Notes: generated by a model from the sequence alone, not told the origin. DNA of 64,000 nucleotides from Sphingomonas sp. SUN039 (GCF_024758725.1 NZ_CP096972.1:1036001-1100000), one strand, 5' to 3'; shown: positions 8,917-18,393, counted from the first letter of the stretch. Program-made: numbers and translations.

Positions 8917-9183
8917 TTGGACCGCGAAACCCGCCTGAAACGCCTGCGCTTTCGCAGCTGGCATCGCGGCACGAAGGAAGCCGATATGACGGTCGGTGGA
9001 TTTTTCGACCGGTTTTCGAGCCAATGGAATGAAACCGAAATCGCCTGGTACGAAATGCTGATGGACGAACAGGACGTCGATATCCTCGCCTGGGCAATGG
9101 GCACCGCCGCGCCGCCGCAGCATGTTGCCGGTCCCATGCTGACCGCGATGCAGCGGCTCGACTATATTTCGATTCCCGAATGA
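8917..9183 (+). CDS. sdhE: Succinate dehydrogenase assembly factor 2 (SdhE)
   Basis: An 88-residue SdhE/DUF339 protein. It promotes covalent attachment of FAD to the flavoprotein subunit of succinate dehydrogenase. The conserved RGxxE motif is RGTKE at residues 17-21, followed by the family helices WYEMLMDEQDVDILAW. Translation starts at a TTG preceded by AGGAA at good spacing, with no closer ATG. The stop overlaps the mfd start by four bases (ATGA), so the two are translationally coupled. The sdhE-mfd order is common in alphaproteobacteria. Confidence 0.92.
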   Translation: MDRETRLKRLRFRSWHRGTKEADMTVGGFFDRFSSQWNETEIAWYEMLMDEQDVDILAWAMGTAAPPQHVAGPMLTAMQRLDYISIPE

Positions 9184-12100
9184 CCGACATCTCGCGGATT
9201 ACATGCGCAGCGGGGCCGCTGACGCTGGCGGGCGTGCCGACAGGTTTTCTCCCGTGGTTGATGACCGACCTCGCGCGCGCGGCAACGAAGCGCGCGGTGT
9301 TCATCGCGACTGACGAGGCCGAGATGCGCGGCGTCGCCGACACCGCGCACTGGTTCGCGCCCGAGGTCCGCGTGCTGACCTTTCCGGCATGGGACTGCCT
9401 GCCCTACGACCGTGCCTCGCCCAGCCTGCGGGCGACGTCCGAACGCATGGCAACCTTGTCGGCGCTGCAGGACAAGGCAGACGCGCCGCAGCTGCTGGTC
9501 ACCACCGTCAACGCCGCGTCGCAACGCACATTGACGCCGTTCCGCCTGCGCCAACTCGTGGCGCGGCTCGCGCCGGGCGAACGGATCGACCGCGATGACT
9601 TGGCCAAGCTGCTGCAAGCCAATGGCTATGTCCGCACCGAAACCGTTGCCGATGCGGGCGACTATGCGGTGCGCGGTAGCCTCGTCGATCTGTTCCCCAG
9701 CGGGATGGAGCACGCGCTGCGCCTCGACTTCTTCGGCGACGAAATCGAAAGCATCCGCAGTTTCGACCCCGCCGACCAGCGCAGCATCGGCCCCGTCGAC
9801 AGCTTTACGCTGCTCCCGGCCTCCGAATCGCTGCTCGACGAGGAGTCGATCAAGCGATTCCGCAGCCGGTATCGCGAAACATTCGGCGCGACCGCGACCG
9901 GCGACCCGCTCTATCAGGCCGTCAGCGAGGGGCGGCGGCTGGCAGGGATGGACCATTGGCTGCCGCTGATCGAGGAGAAGCTCGCCAGCTTCTTCGACCA
10001 CCTCGGCCCCGACGACATCATCGTGCGCGATGCCGGATCGCCGGGGGCGGCGGATGCGCGGTTCGAAGCGGTTACCGACTACCACGCCAACCGCGTCCGC
10101 GCGGCGTCGAGCGATCCGGGCGGCTATCGCCCCCTGCCCGCCGACGCGCTCTATCTGGCGCGCCCCGAATGGGACGGGCTGCTGGCCGAGCGCCGCGTGC
10201 ACCTCGTCACGCCGTTTCACGAACCCGAATCCGCCGCCGTCCTCGATTTTGGCATCGACGGCCCGCGCGATTTCGGCGCAGAGCGTAGCCGGTCGGAGAA
10301 CGTCTACGAAGCGCTGGCCGACTACCGGAAATCGCTCAAGAAAACCGGCCTCATCCTCGCGAGCTATTCGGGCGGGTCGCGCCAGCGGCTTGCAGGACTC
10401 GTTGCCGACCACGGCCTCACCGACACCGCGATGGTCGAGACCTGGCAGGACGCACAGGGGCTGGCGGCGAAAGGCAAGGTCGCGCTCGCCGTCGTGCCAC
10501 TCGACCGGGGCTTTGTCGCGCCGTCGCTGGCGGTCGTCACCGAACAGGATCTCCTCGGCGACCGCCTCGTCCGCCGCGCCAAGCGCAAGAAATCCGCCGA
10601 CGCGTTCCTTTCCGAATTGGCCACGATGTCGCCGGGCGATTTCATGGTCCACCGCGACCATGGTATCGGCCGGTTCGAGGGGCTGACCTCGATCCCGGTC
10701 GGCAAATCGCCGCACGATTGCGTCCAGCTGACCTATGCGGGCGGCGATAAGCTCTTCGTCCCCGTCGAAAACATCGACGTCCTGTCGCGTTACGGCAGCG
10801 AGAGCGACGGCGTCGCCCTCGACCGGCTCGGCGGCGAGGCATGGCAGCGCCGCAAGTCGAAGATGAAGGACCGCATCCGCGAGATCGCGGGCGAACTCAT
10901 TCTCGTGGCCGCCGAACGGGCGCTGCGCCCCGCCGACGTCATGACACCCGACGGCGCGTATAACGAATTCGTCGATCGCTTCCCCTATCAGGAAACCGAC
11001 GATCAGGACCGCGCGATCGCCGAAGTCATCGACGATCTCGGCGCGGGCAAGCCGATGGACCGCCTCGTCTGCGGCGATGTGGGGTTCGGCAAAACCGAGG
11101 TCGCGTTGCGCGCCGCCTTCGTCGCGGCGATGGCGGGGCAACAGGTCGCGGTGGTGTGTCCGACGACCTTGCTCGCCCGCCAGCACTATAAGACGTTCGT
11201 CGAACGCTATCAGGGCTTCCCGTTGAAAATCGGGCGCCTGTCGAGGCTCGTCGCGCCGAAGGAGGCTGGCGAAACGCGCAGCGGGATCGCTGACGGCACG
11301 CTCGATATCGTCATCGGCACCCATGCGATTCTGGCGAAGTCGGTCGAGTTCAAGCGGCTCGGTCTTGTCATCGTCGACGAGGAACAGCGCTTCGGGGTGA
11401 CTCACAAGGAGCGGCTGAAGGCGCTCAAGACCGACGTCCATATGCTGACACTGACCGCAACGCCCATCCCGCGCACGCTGCAAATGGCGATGTCGGGCCT
11501 GCGCGAGCTGTCGGTGATCCAGACGCCGCCGGTTGATCGCCTTGCGGTGCGGACATATGTCATGCCCTGGGATCCGGTGGTGCTGCGTGAAGCACTACTG
11601 CGCGAGCATTATCGCGGCGGGCAGAGCTTCTTCGTCGTGCCGCGCATCGCCGACCTGCCCGACATCGAGGAGTTTTTGACCAAGGAAGTACCCGAGGTGA
11701 AGGCCGTCACCGCGCACGGGCAAATGTCGCCGACCGAAGTCGAGGACCGCATGTCGGCGTTCTACGACCGCAAATACGATGTGCTGCTATCTACCACGAT
11801 CGTCGAAAGCGGGCTCGATATCCCGAGCGCCAACACGATGATCATCCACCGTGCCGACCGCTTCGGCCTCGCGCAGCTCTACCAGCTCCGGGGCCGCGTC
11901 GGCCGCGCCAAAACGCGCGCCTATGCTTACATGATAACGGCGGCGAACCGGCAAATGTCCGAGGGCGCGGAGAAACGCCTGAAAGTTTTGAGCGATCTCG
12001 ACAGCCTGGGGGCGGGCTTTCAACTCGCCTCGCACGATCTCGACATTCGCGGGGCGGGCAATCTGCTCGGCGACGAACAATCGGGGCATATCCGCGAAGT

Positions 12101-12632
12101 CGGCTTCGAACTCTACCAGTCGATGCTCGAGGAAGCGATCATGGAGGCCAAGGCGGGCGGAATCGTCGCCGCGCGCAAGGCCGACCTGTCGCCGCAGATC
12201 ACCGTCGATGCGCCGATCCTCATTCCGGAGGATTACGTCCCCGACCTCGACCTCCGCATGTCGCTCTATCGCCGGATCAACGAGATGGAGGACGCCGAGC
12301 GGATCGAGGCGTTCGGCGCGGAACTCATCGACCGTTTCGGCCCGCTGCCCGATGCAACAGAGAATTTGCTGACGCTGATGTCGATCAAACTCAACGCCCG
12401 CGACGCCCATATCGCCAAGATCGATGTGGGTGCAAAGGGCGCACTGGTCAGCTTCTGGAACGACAGCTTCCCCAATCTGCCGGGCCTGCTGGCTTATGTC
12501 GAACGGCTGAAGGGCACCGCGAAACTGCGGCCCGACAGCAAGCTGAGCATATCGCGCGATTGGGACACCCCCCGCGCCCGACTCAACGGTGCGCTGCAAC
12601 TGTCGAAGGGGCTGGCCAAGGTCGCGAAATGA
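9180..12632 (+). CDS. mfd: Transcription-repair coupling factor Mfd
   Basis: A 1150-residue protein that removes RNA polymerase stalled at lesions and recruits UvrA. The N-terminal UvrB-like region (about 1-350) is followed by an RNA-polymerase-interacting domain (PGDFMVHRDHGIGRFEG, about 480-496), then a RecG-type translocase: CGDVGFGKTEVALRAAF, DEEQRFG, TATPIPRTL and QLRGRVGRAK. The C-terminal TRCF domain follows. The start ATG overlaps sdhE. Its last 50 bases overlap the last 50 bases of the opposing EAL gene, tail to tail. Confidence 0.97.
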   Translation: MTDISRITCAAGPLTLAGVPTGFLPWLMTDLARAATKRAVFIATDEAEMRGVADTAHWFAPEVRVLTFPAWDCLPYDRASPSLRATSERMATLSALQDKADAPQLLVTTVNAASQRTLTPFRLRQLVARLAPGERIDRDDLAKLLQANGYVRTETVADAGDYAVRGSLVDLFPSGMEHALRLDFFGDEIESIRSFDPADQRSIGPVDSFTLLPASESLLDEESIKRFRSRYRETFGATATGDPLYQAVSEGRRLAGMDHWLPLIEEKLASFFDHLGPDDIIVRDAGSPGAADARFEAVTDYHANRVRAASSDPGGYRPLPADALYLARPEWDGLLAERRVHLVTPFHEPESAAVLDFGIDGPRDFGAERSRSENVYEALADYRKSLKKTGLILASYSGGSRQRLAGLVADHGLTDTAMVETWQDAQGLAAKGKVALAVVPLDRGFVAPSLAVVTEQDLLGDRLVRRAKRKKSADAFLSELATMSPGDFMVHRDHGIGRFEGLTSIPVGKSPHDCVQLTYAGGDKLFVPVENIDVLSRYGSESDGVALDRLGGEAWQRRKSKMKDRIREIAGELILVAAERALRPADVMTPDGAYNEFVDRFPYQETDDQDRAIAEVIDDLGAGKPMDRLVCGDVGFGKTEVALRAAFVAAMAGQQVAVVCPTTLLARQHYKTFVERYQGFPLKIGRLSRLVAPKEAGETRSGIADGTLDIVIGTHAILAKSVEFKRLGLVIVDEEQRFGVTHKERLKALKTDVHMLTLTATPIPRTLQMAMSGLRELSVIQTPPVDRLAVRTYVMPWDPVVLREALLREHYRGGQSFFVVPRIADLPDIEEFLTKEVPEVKAVTAHGQMSPTEVEDRMSAFYDRKYDVLLSTTIVESGLDIPSANTMIIHRADRFGLAQLYQLRGRVGRAKTRAYAYMITAANRQMSEGAEKRLKVLSDLDSLGAGFQLASHDLDIRGAGNLLGDEQSGHIREVGFELYQSMLEEAIMEAKAGGIVAARKADLSPQITVDAPILIPEDYVPDLDLRMSLYRRINEMEDAERIEAFGAELIDRFGPLPDATENLLTLMSIKLNARDAHIAKIDVGAKGALVSFWNDSFPNLPGLLAYVERLKGTAKLRPDSKLSISRDWDTPRARLNGALQLSKGLAKVAK

Positions 12633-14253
12633 CGAGTTCGAGCAATCCCTCGACGCCGAGCGCTTCGGCGAACAGGAAGCCCTGCCAGTAGTTGCAGCCC
12701 TCTGCTGCCAGCAAGGCGAGTTGCTCCTCGGTCTCGACCCCCTCAGCAACGACTGCCAGCCCCAGCGACCGCGCCATGTCGATCACCCCGCGCACCACGA
12801 TACGGTCGCGGGTGGTGCCCGCGATATCCTGCGCCAGTTCCTTGTCGATCTTGAGATAGTCGAGCGGCAGCGCCTTCAACCACGCCAGCGACGAATAGCC
12901 GGTGCCGAAATCGTCGATGGCGACGCGTACACCACCAGCGCGCAAGGTTGCGAACACCGTTGCTGCGCTCTCCAGATTGTCGATCAGGCCGCTCTCGGTG
13001 ATCTCCACGGTCAACCGCGCACGGGGGAACCCCGAAGCATCGACCATCGCCAGAAACGCGTCGGCAAAACCTGCGACCGCAATGTCGCTGGCCGTCAGAT
13101 TGATCGCAAGGCGCAAATCCGAAAGGGCGACTGGCCAGGCCGCCGCGCTCGTCAGGGCGCGCAGCTGGACATGCTGCGACAGGGTGAGCAGATAGTCGGA
13201 GCGCCCCGCGACCGCGAATAATGTGTTGGCGCTGAGGTCGCCATGGTCGGGATGGCGCCAGCGGGCGAGTGCCTCGACGCCGATCATCCGCCCCGACGAC
13301 AGTTCGACCTGCGGCTGGAACAGCAGTTCGATTTCCTGGTCGTCGAGCGCACGGCGCAAATCTGATTCGAGGCTCGCGTCGAACAGCGCTTCGCCGTCGT
13401 CGTCGGCCCCGATCGCGCGGATCGACGACGTGTCGGACATCCGCGCTTCGGCGAGCGCGAGGCTGGCCCGACGCAACAAGCCGACCGAATCCTCCCCTGC
13501 CGCACTTTCGACGACGCCGATGCGGCAGCCGATGGCGACGATCTGCCCGCCGATCATGAACGGGCGGTCGATGCGGTGACAGATATCGACGGCCAGCGCC
13601 TCACCCCTGCCCTGCGGCACCAGCACCGCGAATTCTGCACCCGAAACGCGCGCAATCGTTGCGGTCGGGTCGGCCTCGCGCACCGCTCCGGCAATGCGCT
13701 GGGCGACCGCCCCTAGCAGTTCGTCGCCGACTTCACGGCCATAGGCGGCGTTGACCGATTCGAACCGCGTCGCCGCGACCAGCAGCGCGGATACCCGGCC
13801 CGCCTTCAACCGCCGTTCGATCTCGCCGGTTGCCTTGGTCCCTTCGAGGACGGGGCCGCCCTCCACACTCGATGCCGCGCGGCCCTGTACCGCATTGCCG
13901 ACGAGCAGGCGCACAGCCTGCGCCAGTTCGGCCTGCGGGAACGGACTGGTCAGGTAATGCGTGGCCCCGGCATCGATCGAAGCGGTAATCCATTTAAGGT
14001 CGCGCCCCGGCACGATGGCCAGCACCAGCGCGTGACCCGCCAGTTCGCGGATCGCGGCCAGCGCCGACATGCCGTCGTCGCGCAGGTCGACGATGACTCC
14101 TGAAGCCTGGGTTTCGGCGATCCGGTCGAGCGGCTTGTCGAAGCCGCGCGCGCCGACGACATTCCACCCGCTCCGCGACAATGCGGTCACCAGCGCATTG
14201 CGGTTGACGCTCGACATCGCCAGCAGGGTCGAACTGGATTCGGTTTGGCTCAC
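12583..14253 (-). CDS. EAL-domain c-di-GMP phosphodiesterase with receiver-like and degenerate GGDEF domains
   Basis: A 556-residue protein from a GTG at 14253 with GGAG seven bases upstream. An upstream ATG at 14355 would overlap moaA and lacks support. Residues about 15-125 resemble a receiver domain (GVIVDLRDDGMSALAAIREL, then a TSPFPQAEL C-terminus). A GGDEF domain follows whose signature is degenerate (VSGAEF), so cyclase activity is unlikely. The EAL domain is complete: EAL in GVEALARWRHPD, EITESG, DDFGTGYSSL, YLKIDKE, EGVETEEQ and the final YWQGFLF. It should hydrolyse c-di-GMP to pGpG. It is divergent from moaA. Confidence 0.9.
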   Translation of the reverse strand: MSQTESSSTLLAMSSVNRNALVTALSRSGWNVVGARGFDKPLDRIAETQASGVIVDLRDDGMSALAAIRELAGHALVLAIVPGRDLKWITASIDAGATHYLTSPFPQAELAQAVRLLVGNAVQGRAASSVEGGPVLEGTKATGEIERRLKAGRVSALLVAATRFESVNAAYGREVGDELLGAVAQRIAGAVREADPTATIARVSGAEFAVLVPQGRGEALAVDICHRIDRPFMIGGQIVAIGCRIGVVESAAGEDSVGLLRRASLALAEARMSDTSSIRAIGADDDGEALFDASLESDLRRALDDQEIELLFQPQVELSSGRMIGVEALARWRHPDHGDLSANTLFAVAGRSDYLLTLSQHVQLRALTSAAAWPVALSDLRLAINLTASDIAVAGFADAFLAMVDASGFPRARLTVEITESGLIDNLESAATVFATLRAGGVRVAIDDFGTGYSSLAWLKALPLDYLKIDKELAQDIAGTTRDRIVVRGVIDMARSLGLAVVAEGVETEEQLALLAAEGCNYWQGFLFAEALGVEGLLELVISRPWPAPSTVAAHR

Positions 14254-14326
14254 GCAGGCTCCACAAAAAGTCACGCTAGCCGCGCCGCTTGTCGCGCGCC
14301 AAGGGTAAATGTAACACCCAACATCC

Positions 14327-15331
14327 ATGACCAGCAAAGCGACGCCCGCCGCCACGGCACTGCACGACGGGCACGGTCGCCGGATCGACTATGTGCGGCT
14401 GTCGCTGACCGACCGCTGCGACATGCGGTGTCGGTATTGCATGGCCGAGGAGATGGTGTTCCTGCCGCGCGCCGAGGTGTTGAGTCTGGAAGAAGTTGCC
14501 GAGCTGGCGCGGCGTTTCGTGGCGCGGGGGGTGACGCGCATCCGGCTGACCGGCGGCGAGCCGCTGGCCCGGCGTGGCGCGGTCGATGTCGCGCATGAAA
14601 TCGGCGGTCTGATCGGCCATGGTCTCGACGAGTTGACGCTGACGACGAATGCGACGCGGTTGGCCGAACATGCCGATGGCCTGTGGGATGCGGGCATCCG
14701 GCGGATCAATGTCAGCCTCGATTCGCTCGATCCAGCGCGTTTCCGCTATGTGACGCGACAAGGCGACCTGGCGCGCGTGCTGGCGGGGATCGAGGCAGCG
14801 CGGGCGCGCGGCTTTGCGATCAAGATCAACATGGTCGCGTTGAAAGGGTTGAACGACGACGAGATCGTGCCGATGCTGCGTTGGTGCGGCGAACGGAGGT
14901 TCGACCTGTCGCTGATCGAGACGATGCCGCTGGGGCAGATCGACGACGACCGTCAGGACCGGTTCTATCCGTTGACCGAGGCGAAGACGCGGATCGAGGC
15001 CGAACACGCGCTCGTCCCCAGTGCCCAACGCACCGGCGGTCCCGCGCGATACTGGCAGGTGCCCGATCTCAGCGTGACTTTGGGCCTGATCTCGCCGCTA
15101 ACGCGCAATTTCTGCGACAGCTGCAACCGCATCCGGGTGTCGGCGTCGGGGCAGTTGTTCATGTGCCTGGGGCATGAGGACAATGTCGATCTGCGCGCGG
15201 CGCTGCGTTCGGGCGACGACACCGCGCTCGACATCGCCATCGACCGCGCACTTCGCCTGAAACCCGCGCGCCACGACTTCGACCTCGCGACGCCTGCCAC
15301 CGCGCGGCACATGAGCGTTACCGGCGGATGA
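14327..15331 (+). CDS. moaA: GTP 3',8-cyclase MoaA
   Basis: A 334-residue radical-SAM enzyme for the first step of molybdenum cofactor synthesis. The radical-SAM Cys motif is CDMRCRYC (about 36-43). LTGGEP and the NVSLDSLD strand follow. The second 4Fe-4S site is the CDSCNR motif plus a Cys in QLFMCLG near residues 265-285. The canonical C-terminal GG is present (VTGG). The stop overlaps the nadK start by four bases (ATGA). No other moa gene is in the window. Confidence 0.95.
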   Translation: MTSKATPAATALHDGHGRRIDYVRLSLTDRCDMRCRYCMAEEMVFLPRAEVLSLEEVAELARRFVARGVTRIRLTGGEPLARRGAVDVAHEIGGLIGHGLDELTLTTNATRLAEHADGLWDAGIRRINVSLDSLDPARFRYVTRQGDLARVLAGIEAARARGFAIKINMVALKGLNDDEIVPMLRWCGERRFDLSLIETMPLGQIDDDRQDRFYPLTEAKTRIEAEHALVPSAQRTGGPARYWQVPDLSVTLGLISPLTRNFCDSCNRIRVSASGQLFMCLGHEDNVDLRAALRSGDDTALDIAIDRALRLKPARHDFDLATPATARHMSVTGG

Positions 15332-16104
15332 TTGCCGAACCCAAACGCGCGCTGCTCGTCTCACCGACCGATGCGGCGCAGGACGCGGCAGTCAAGCTGC
15401 GCGAGCGCCGCGACTGGGTCGAACTCGACCAGGCCGAAATGGTCGTGGCACTGGGCGGCGACGGATTCATGTTGCAGGTGCTGCACCAGATGCTCGAACG
15501 GCGGCGCATCCTGCCAGTGTTCGGCATGAATCTGGGCACCGTCGGTTTCCTGATGAACGAATGGCGCGAGAAGCGGCTCGACGAGCGCATCGAGGGCGCG
15601 AAACTGTTCAATGTGACCCCGCTGAAGATGGAGGCGACGACCATCGACGGCGAGCAGGTCACGCTGCCCGCGATCAACGAAGTGTCGCTGCTGCGCGAAA
15701 CCCGCCAGACCGCAAAGCTTGAGGTCAGCGTCAACGACCGCATCGTGATTCCCGAGCTCGTCTGCGACGGCGTGCTCGTCGCGACACCGGCCGGTTCGAC
15801 TGCCTATAATTTGTCGGCGCAAGGGCCGATCCTGCCGCTCGGTTCGGCGATGCTGGCGCTGACCCCGATCAGCCCGTTCCGGCCGCGGCGCTGGCGCGGG
15901 GCAATCCTGACCGAAAGCGCGCGCATCGCGTTCCGCGTGCTCGACGCGGTGAAACGGCCGGTATCGTGCGTCGCCGACCAGCGCGAAGTCCGCGACGTCG
16001 CCACGATCAGCGTGTCGATCGACAAGTCGCAGACCCTGAAACTACTGTTCGACCCCGAACATGCCCTCGACGACCGCATCGTGATGGAGCAATTTGCCAC
16101 CTGA
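15328..16104 (+). CDS. nadK: NAD kinase
   Basis: A 258-residue cytoplasmic enzyme that phosphorylates NAD to NADP. The GGDG nucleotide motif (VVALGGDGFML) lies at about 40-50. NLGTVGFLMN, INEVSLLR and the ATPAGSTAYNLSAQGPI segment are typical of NadK. The ATG overlaps the moaA stop, so translation is coupled. The length fits the short alphaproteobacterial NadK type. tRNA-Asn follows 53 bases after the stop. Confidence 0.95.
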   Translation: MIAEPKRALLVSPTDAAQDAAVKLRERRDWVELDQAEMVVALGGDGFMLQVLHQMLERRRILPVFGMNLGTVGFLMNEWREKRLDERIEGAKLFNVTPLKMEATTIDGEQVTLPAINEVSLLRETRQTAKLEVSVNDRIVIPELVCDGVLVATPAGSTAYNLSAQGPILPLGSAMLALTPISPFRPRRWRGAILTESARIAFRVLDAVKRPVSCVADQREVRDVATISVSIDKSQTLKLLFDPEHALDDRIVMEQFAT

Positions 16105-16157
16105 CCGGGTTGCAACGCGCGCCCGCACTGGTATAGGCCCGCCTTCCGCAGCGGTAT

Positions 16158-16232
16158 TCCCTGATAGCTCAGCGGTAGAGCATTCGACTGTTAATCGAAT
16201 GGCCGTAGGTTCGAATCCTACTCAGGGAGCCA
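16158..16232 (+). tRNA. tRNA-Asn (GTT)
   Basis: A complete cloverleaf: acceptor TCCCTGA pairs with TCAGGGA, the D-loop is AGCTCAGCGGTAGAGC, the anticodon GTT is at 16190-16192, the T-loop is GGTTCGAATCC, the discriminator is G, and CCA is encoded at 16230-16232. It reads AAC/AAU codons. Confidence 0.96.
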
Positions 16233-16249
16233 CCGCGCAGCGCGCAGAT

Positions 16250-16331
16250 GATTTAGCGGAGCTAAATCACAGACGCGCCAGCGCGTACGGCGTTAGCGCA
16301 GCATAACGACCGACGGCGCGGCTTTGCCGCG
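16250..16331. repeat. Hairpin cluster downstream of tRNA-Asn
   Basis: Three short palindromes in a row: GATTTAGC-GGA-GCTAAATC at 16250-16268, a CGTTA/TAACG pair near 16290-16308, and CGCGGC-TTT-GCCGCG at 16317-16331. They sit between the tRNA and the convergent RusA-like gene, and may terminate transcription from both sides. No direct repeat of the tRNA 3' end was found. Confidence 0.5.
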
Positions 16332-16335
16332 TCGC

Positions 16336-16881
16336 CTAGAAGACAATTCCCACATTGCACATCAATGCGCGCGCGGCGATCAGCTTCACATCGATGATTG
16401 CCAACGATTGCCTGTTGCCAACCTCCACCGTCAGAAGGCGTTCGTTCCTGATGGCCAACTCACTCACCAGTCTGTCATCGTCCAAAAGGCAAAAGGTGCG
16501 ACCGTCGTTGGTAGAGAGGTTTGGAGCTTGTTGGATTGGAGGAATGGTAAGAGCATCGAGAAGTGTTTTCATTCGATTGTCGATGTCGCCATGCGACAAC
16601 ATCCCGCCAGGGAGATCAGATGAGTACAACGTCACGCTTAGGCTAGCTCGAAGAGCCAGCTTGTCAGAGACGAGTGGAACATATTCTGTATCCTTGATCC
16701 TACGCGGCACATAGCAATCGTTCGGCATGTACAGTGGATCGATGAACTTCGCAGAACCGATCAACGGTTCGGTGTTCCACAATCGCCGCATCTGTGGATC
16801 AAATTGCGCTCGAACATTCTGAATTTGGCTTGGCGAGCCGCGTGGAGGAAGATCGCCTTGGAAAGTTAGCGAGAACCGCAC
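16336..16881 (-). CDS. RusA-like putative nuclease, 181 aa, low G+C
   Basis: A 181-residue protein beginning MRFSLTFQGDLPPRGS. It contains D99-I-D101-N-x-x-K105, matching the D-x-D-N-x-x-K of the RusA Holliday-junction resolvase, then LLDAL and a later LLDDD cluster (132-136). The C-terminus CNVGIVF resembles a widespread family of uncharacterised proteins often found near mobile or defence genes. I infer a RusA-like nuclease fold. The catalytic role is not proven. Base composition is visibly less G+C-rich than its neighbours and the gene lies just downstream of tRNA-Asn, both signs of acquisition. It has no visible partner gene; its start and the neighbouring monooxygenase stop are adjacent. 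Confidence 0.7.
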   Translation of the reverse strand: MRFSLTFQGDLPPRGSPSQIQNVRAQFDPQMRRLWNTEPLIGSAKFIDPLYMPNDCYVPRRIKDTEYVPLVSDKLALRASLSVTLYSSDLPGGMLSHGDIDNRMKTLLDALTIPPIQQAPNLSTNDGRTFCLLDDDRLVSELAIRNERLLTVEVGNRQSLAIIDVKLIAARALMCNVGIVF

Positions 16882-16882
16882 C

Positions 16883-18346
16883 CTACGCCGCCTCCTTTAC
16901 AAACCCCACCCCAGAAAACTCCATCGTCCCGTCCTCGAGCTTGCCATACCGCAAGGTCACCAGGTCGAGCGCATAGTTCTGGTACAGCTTCCACGGCTTC
17001 ACATTGCCCTGCTTGGGCAGCTTGTCGAGCGCGCGTTGCACATAGCCCGAGGAGAAATCGAGGAACGGCTCCTCGGTAATCCCCGGCTGCGGGCGCGGGG
17101 TAGCGACGCGGAGGCCCCGCGATTTCATATGGTTGATCAGGCGGCAGACATATTCGCTGGTCAGGTCGGCCTTCAGCGTCCAGCTCGCGTTGGTGTAACC
17201 GAACACGAAGGCGAGGTTCGGTACATTGCCGACCATCATCCCCTTGTAGATCAGCGCCTTGCCCAGATCGACCGGCACCCCGTCCCTGTCGAACGCGACA
17301 TCGCCCAGCACGTTGAGTTTCAGGCCGGTCGCGGTGACAACGATATCGGCGTCGAGCTTTGCGCCCGATGCCAGACGGATGCCATCGGCTTCGAACCGCT
17401 CGATGGTGTCGGTCGCGACCGACGCCCGCCCGTCGCGCAGCGACGCGAACAAATCCTCGTCGGGGATCAGGCACAGGCGCTGGTCCCACGGATTGTAGCG
17501 CGGGGTGAAGTGCGTCTCGACGTCGTAGTCGGGGCCGAGCGCCGCGCGCGTCATGCCGAGAAGGTGCTCCTTCACCTTTTCCGGTCGCTTGCGCGTCATG
17601 CGGTAGAACAACATCTGTAACCCGACCTTGCGCCAGCGGGTCAGGAAATAAGACAGCTTGGCGCCAAGCGTGCGCCGCGTGAGGTTCGCGAACTTGTCTT
17701 CAGCGGGCATCGACAAGACCCAGGTCGGCGAGCGTTGCAGCATCGTCACATGCGCCGCAGCCTTCGCCATTTCGGGCACGAGCGTCACCGCTGTAGCGCC
17801 ACTGCCGATCACGACGACGCGCTTGCCGGTGTAATCGAGGTCGGCGGGCCAGAATTGCGGGTGGACCAAACGGCCCTCGAAGTCGGCTTCGCCCGGCCAT
17901 TCGGGGCGGTGGCCCTCGTCATAGCTATAGTAGCCCGAACACATCAGCACGAACCCCGCGCGGATCGTCACGCGGCCCTGCGGCGTTTCGGCTTCAACCT
18001 CCCACACCGCGTCCGCCGCGTTCCAGTGCGCCGCGACGACTTTGTGGCCGAAACGGATATTGCGGTCGATGCCATTCTCGCGTGCGGTTTCGCGGACGTA
18101 GCGCAGTATCGAGGCACCGTCGGCAATGGCTCTCTTTTCGAGCCACGGCTTAAACCGGTATCCGAGCGTGAACATGTCGCTGTCCGAGCGGATCCCGGGG
18201 TAGCGAAACAAATCCCATGTCCCGCCAATGGCATCGCGCGCTTCCCAGATCGCGTAGCTCGTGCCGGGGCAGCGGTCTTGCAGATGCCATGCCGCGCCGA
18301 TGCCCGACAGGCCCGCACCGACGATCAGGACGTCAACATGCTCCAC
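16883..18346 (-). CDS. Flavin-binding monooxygenase (Baeyer-Villiger/FMO type)
   Basis: A 487-residue FAD- and NADPH-dependent monooxygenase. The start is a GTG at 18346 with GGAG six bases upstream; the frame runs open to 18397. The first Rossmann motif is LIVGAGLSGIGAAWHL, the second VVVIGSGATAVTLVPEM. The FMO fingerprint F-x-G-x-x-x-H-x-x-x-W-P is present (FEGRLVHPQFWP). It would insert oxygen into ketones or oxidise soft heteroatoms. The substrate is unknown. It is followed closely, on the same strand, by the low-G+C RusA-like gene. Confidence 0.9.
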   Translation of the reverse strand: MEHVDVLIVGAGLSGIGAAWHLQDRCPGTSYAIWEARDAIGGTWDLFRYPGIRSDSDMFTLGYRFKPWLEKRAIADGASILRYVRETARENGIDRNIRFGHKVVAAHWNAADAVWEVEAETPQGRVTIRAGFVLMCSGYYSYDEGHRPEWPGEADFEGRLVHPQFWPADLDYTGKRVVVIGSGATAVTLVPEMAKAAAHVTMLQRSPTWVLSMPAEDKFANLTRRTLGAKLSYFLTRWRKVGLQMLFYRMTRKRPEKVKEHLLGMTRAALGPDYDVETHFTPRYNPWDQRLCLIPDEDLFASLRDGRASVATDTIERFEADGIRLASGAKLDADIVVTATGLKLNVLGDVAFDRDGVPVDLGKALIYKGMMVGNVPNLAFVFGYTNASWTLKADLTSEYVCRLINHMKSRGLRVATPRPQPGITEEPFLDFSSGYVQRALDKLPKQGNVKPWKLYQNYALDLVTLRYGKLEDGTMEFSGVGFVKEAA

Positions 18347-18393
18347 ACCGCTCTCCTTTATTGACAGCAATGTCAGTCCGATTGACGCGCGCG

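Noticed and set aside
9162-11483. Long minus-strand frame opposite mfd (773 codons)
   Set aside because: Shadow of mfd; no recognisable domain and no ribosome-binding site.
14120-14150. GGCTTGTCGAAGCC inside the EAL gene as a fourth palindrome copy
   Set aside because: Only a short match to the core of the repeat; the rest of the arm is absent and the region is coding.
16158-16335. tRNA-Asn as an attachment site of an integrated element
   Set aside because: No integrase gene and no repeat of the tRNA 3' end were found nearby; the single low-G+C gene is not enough.
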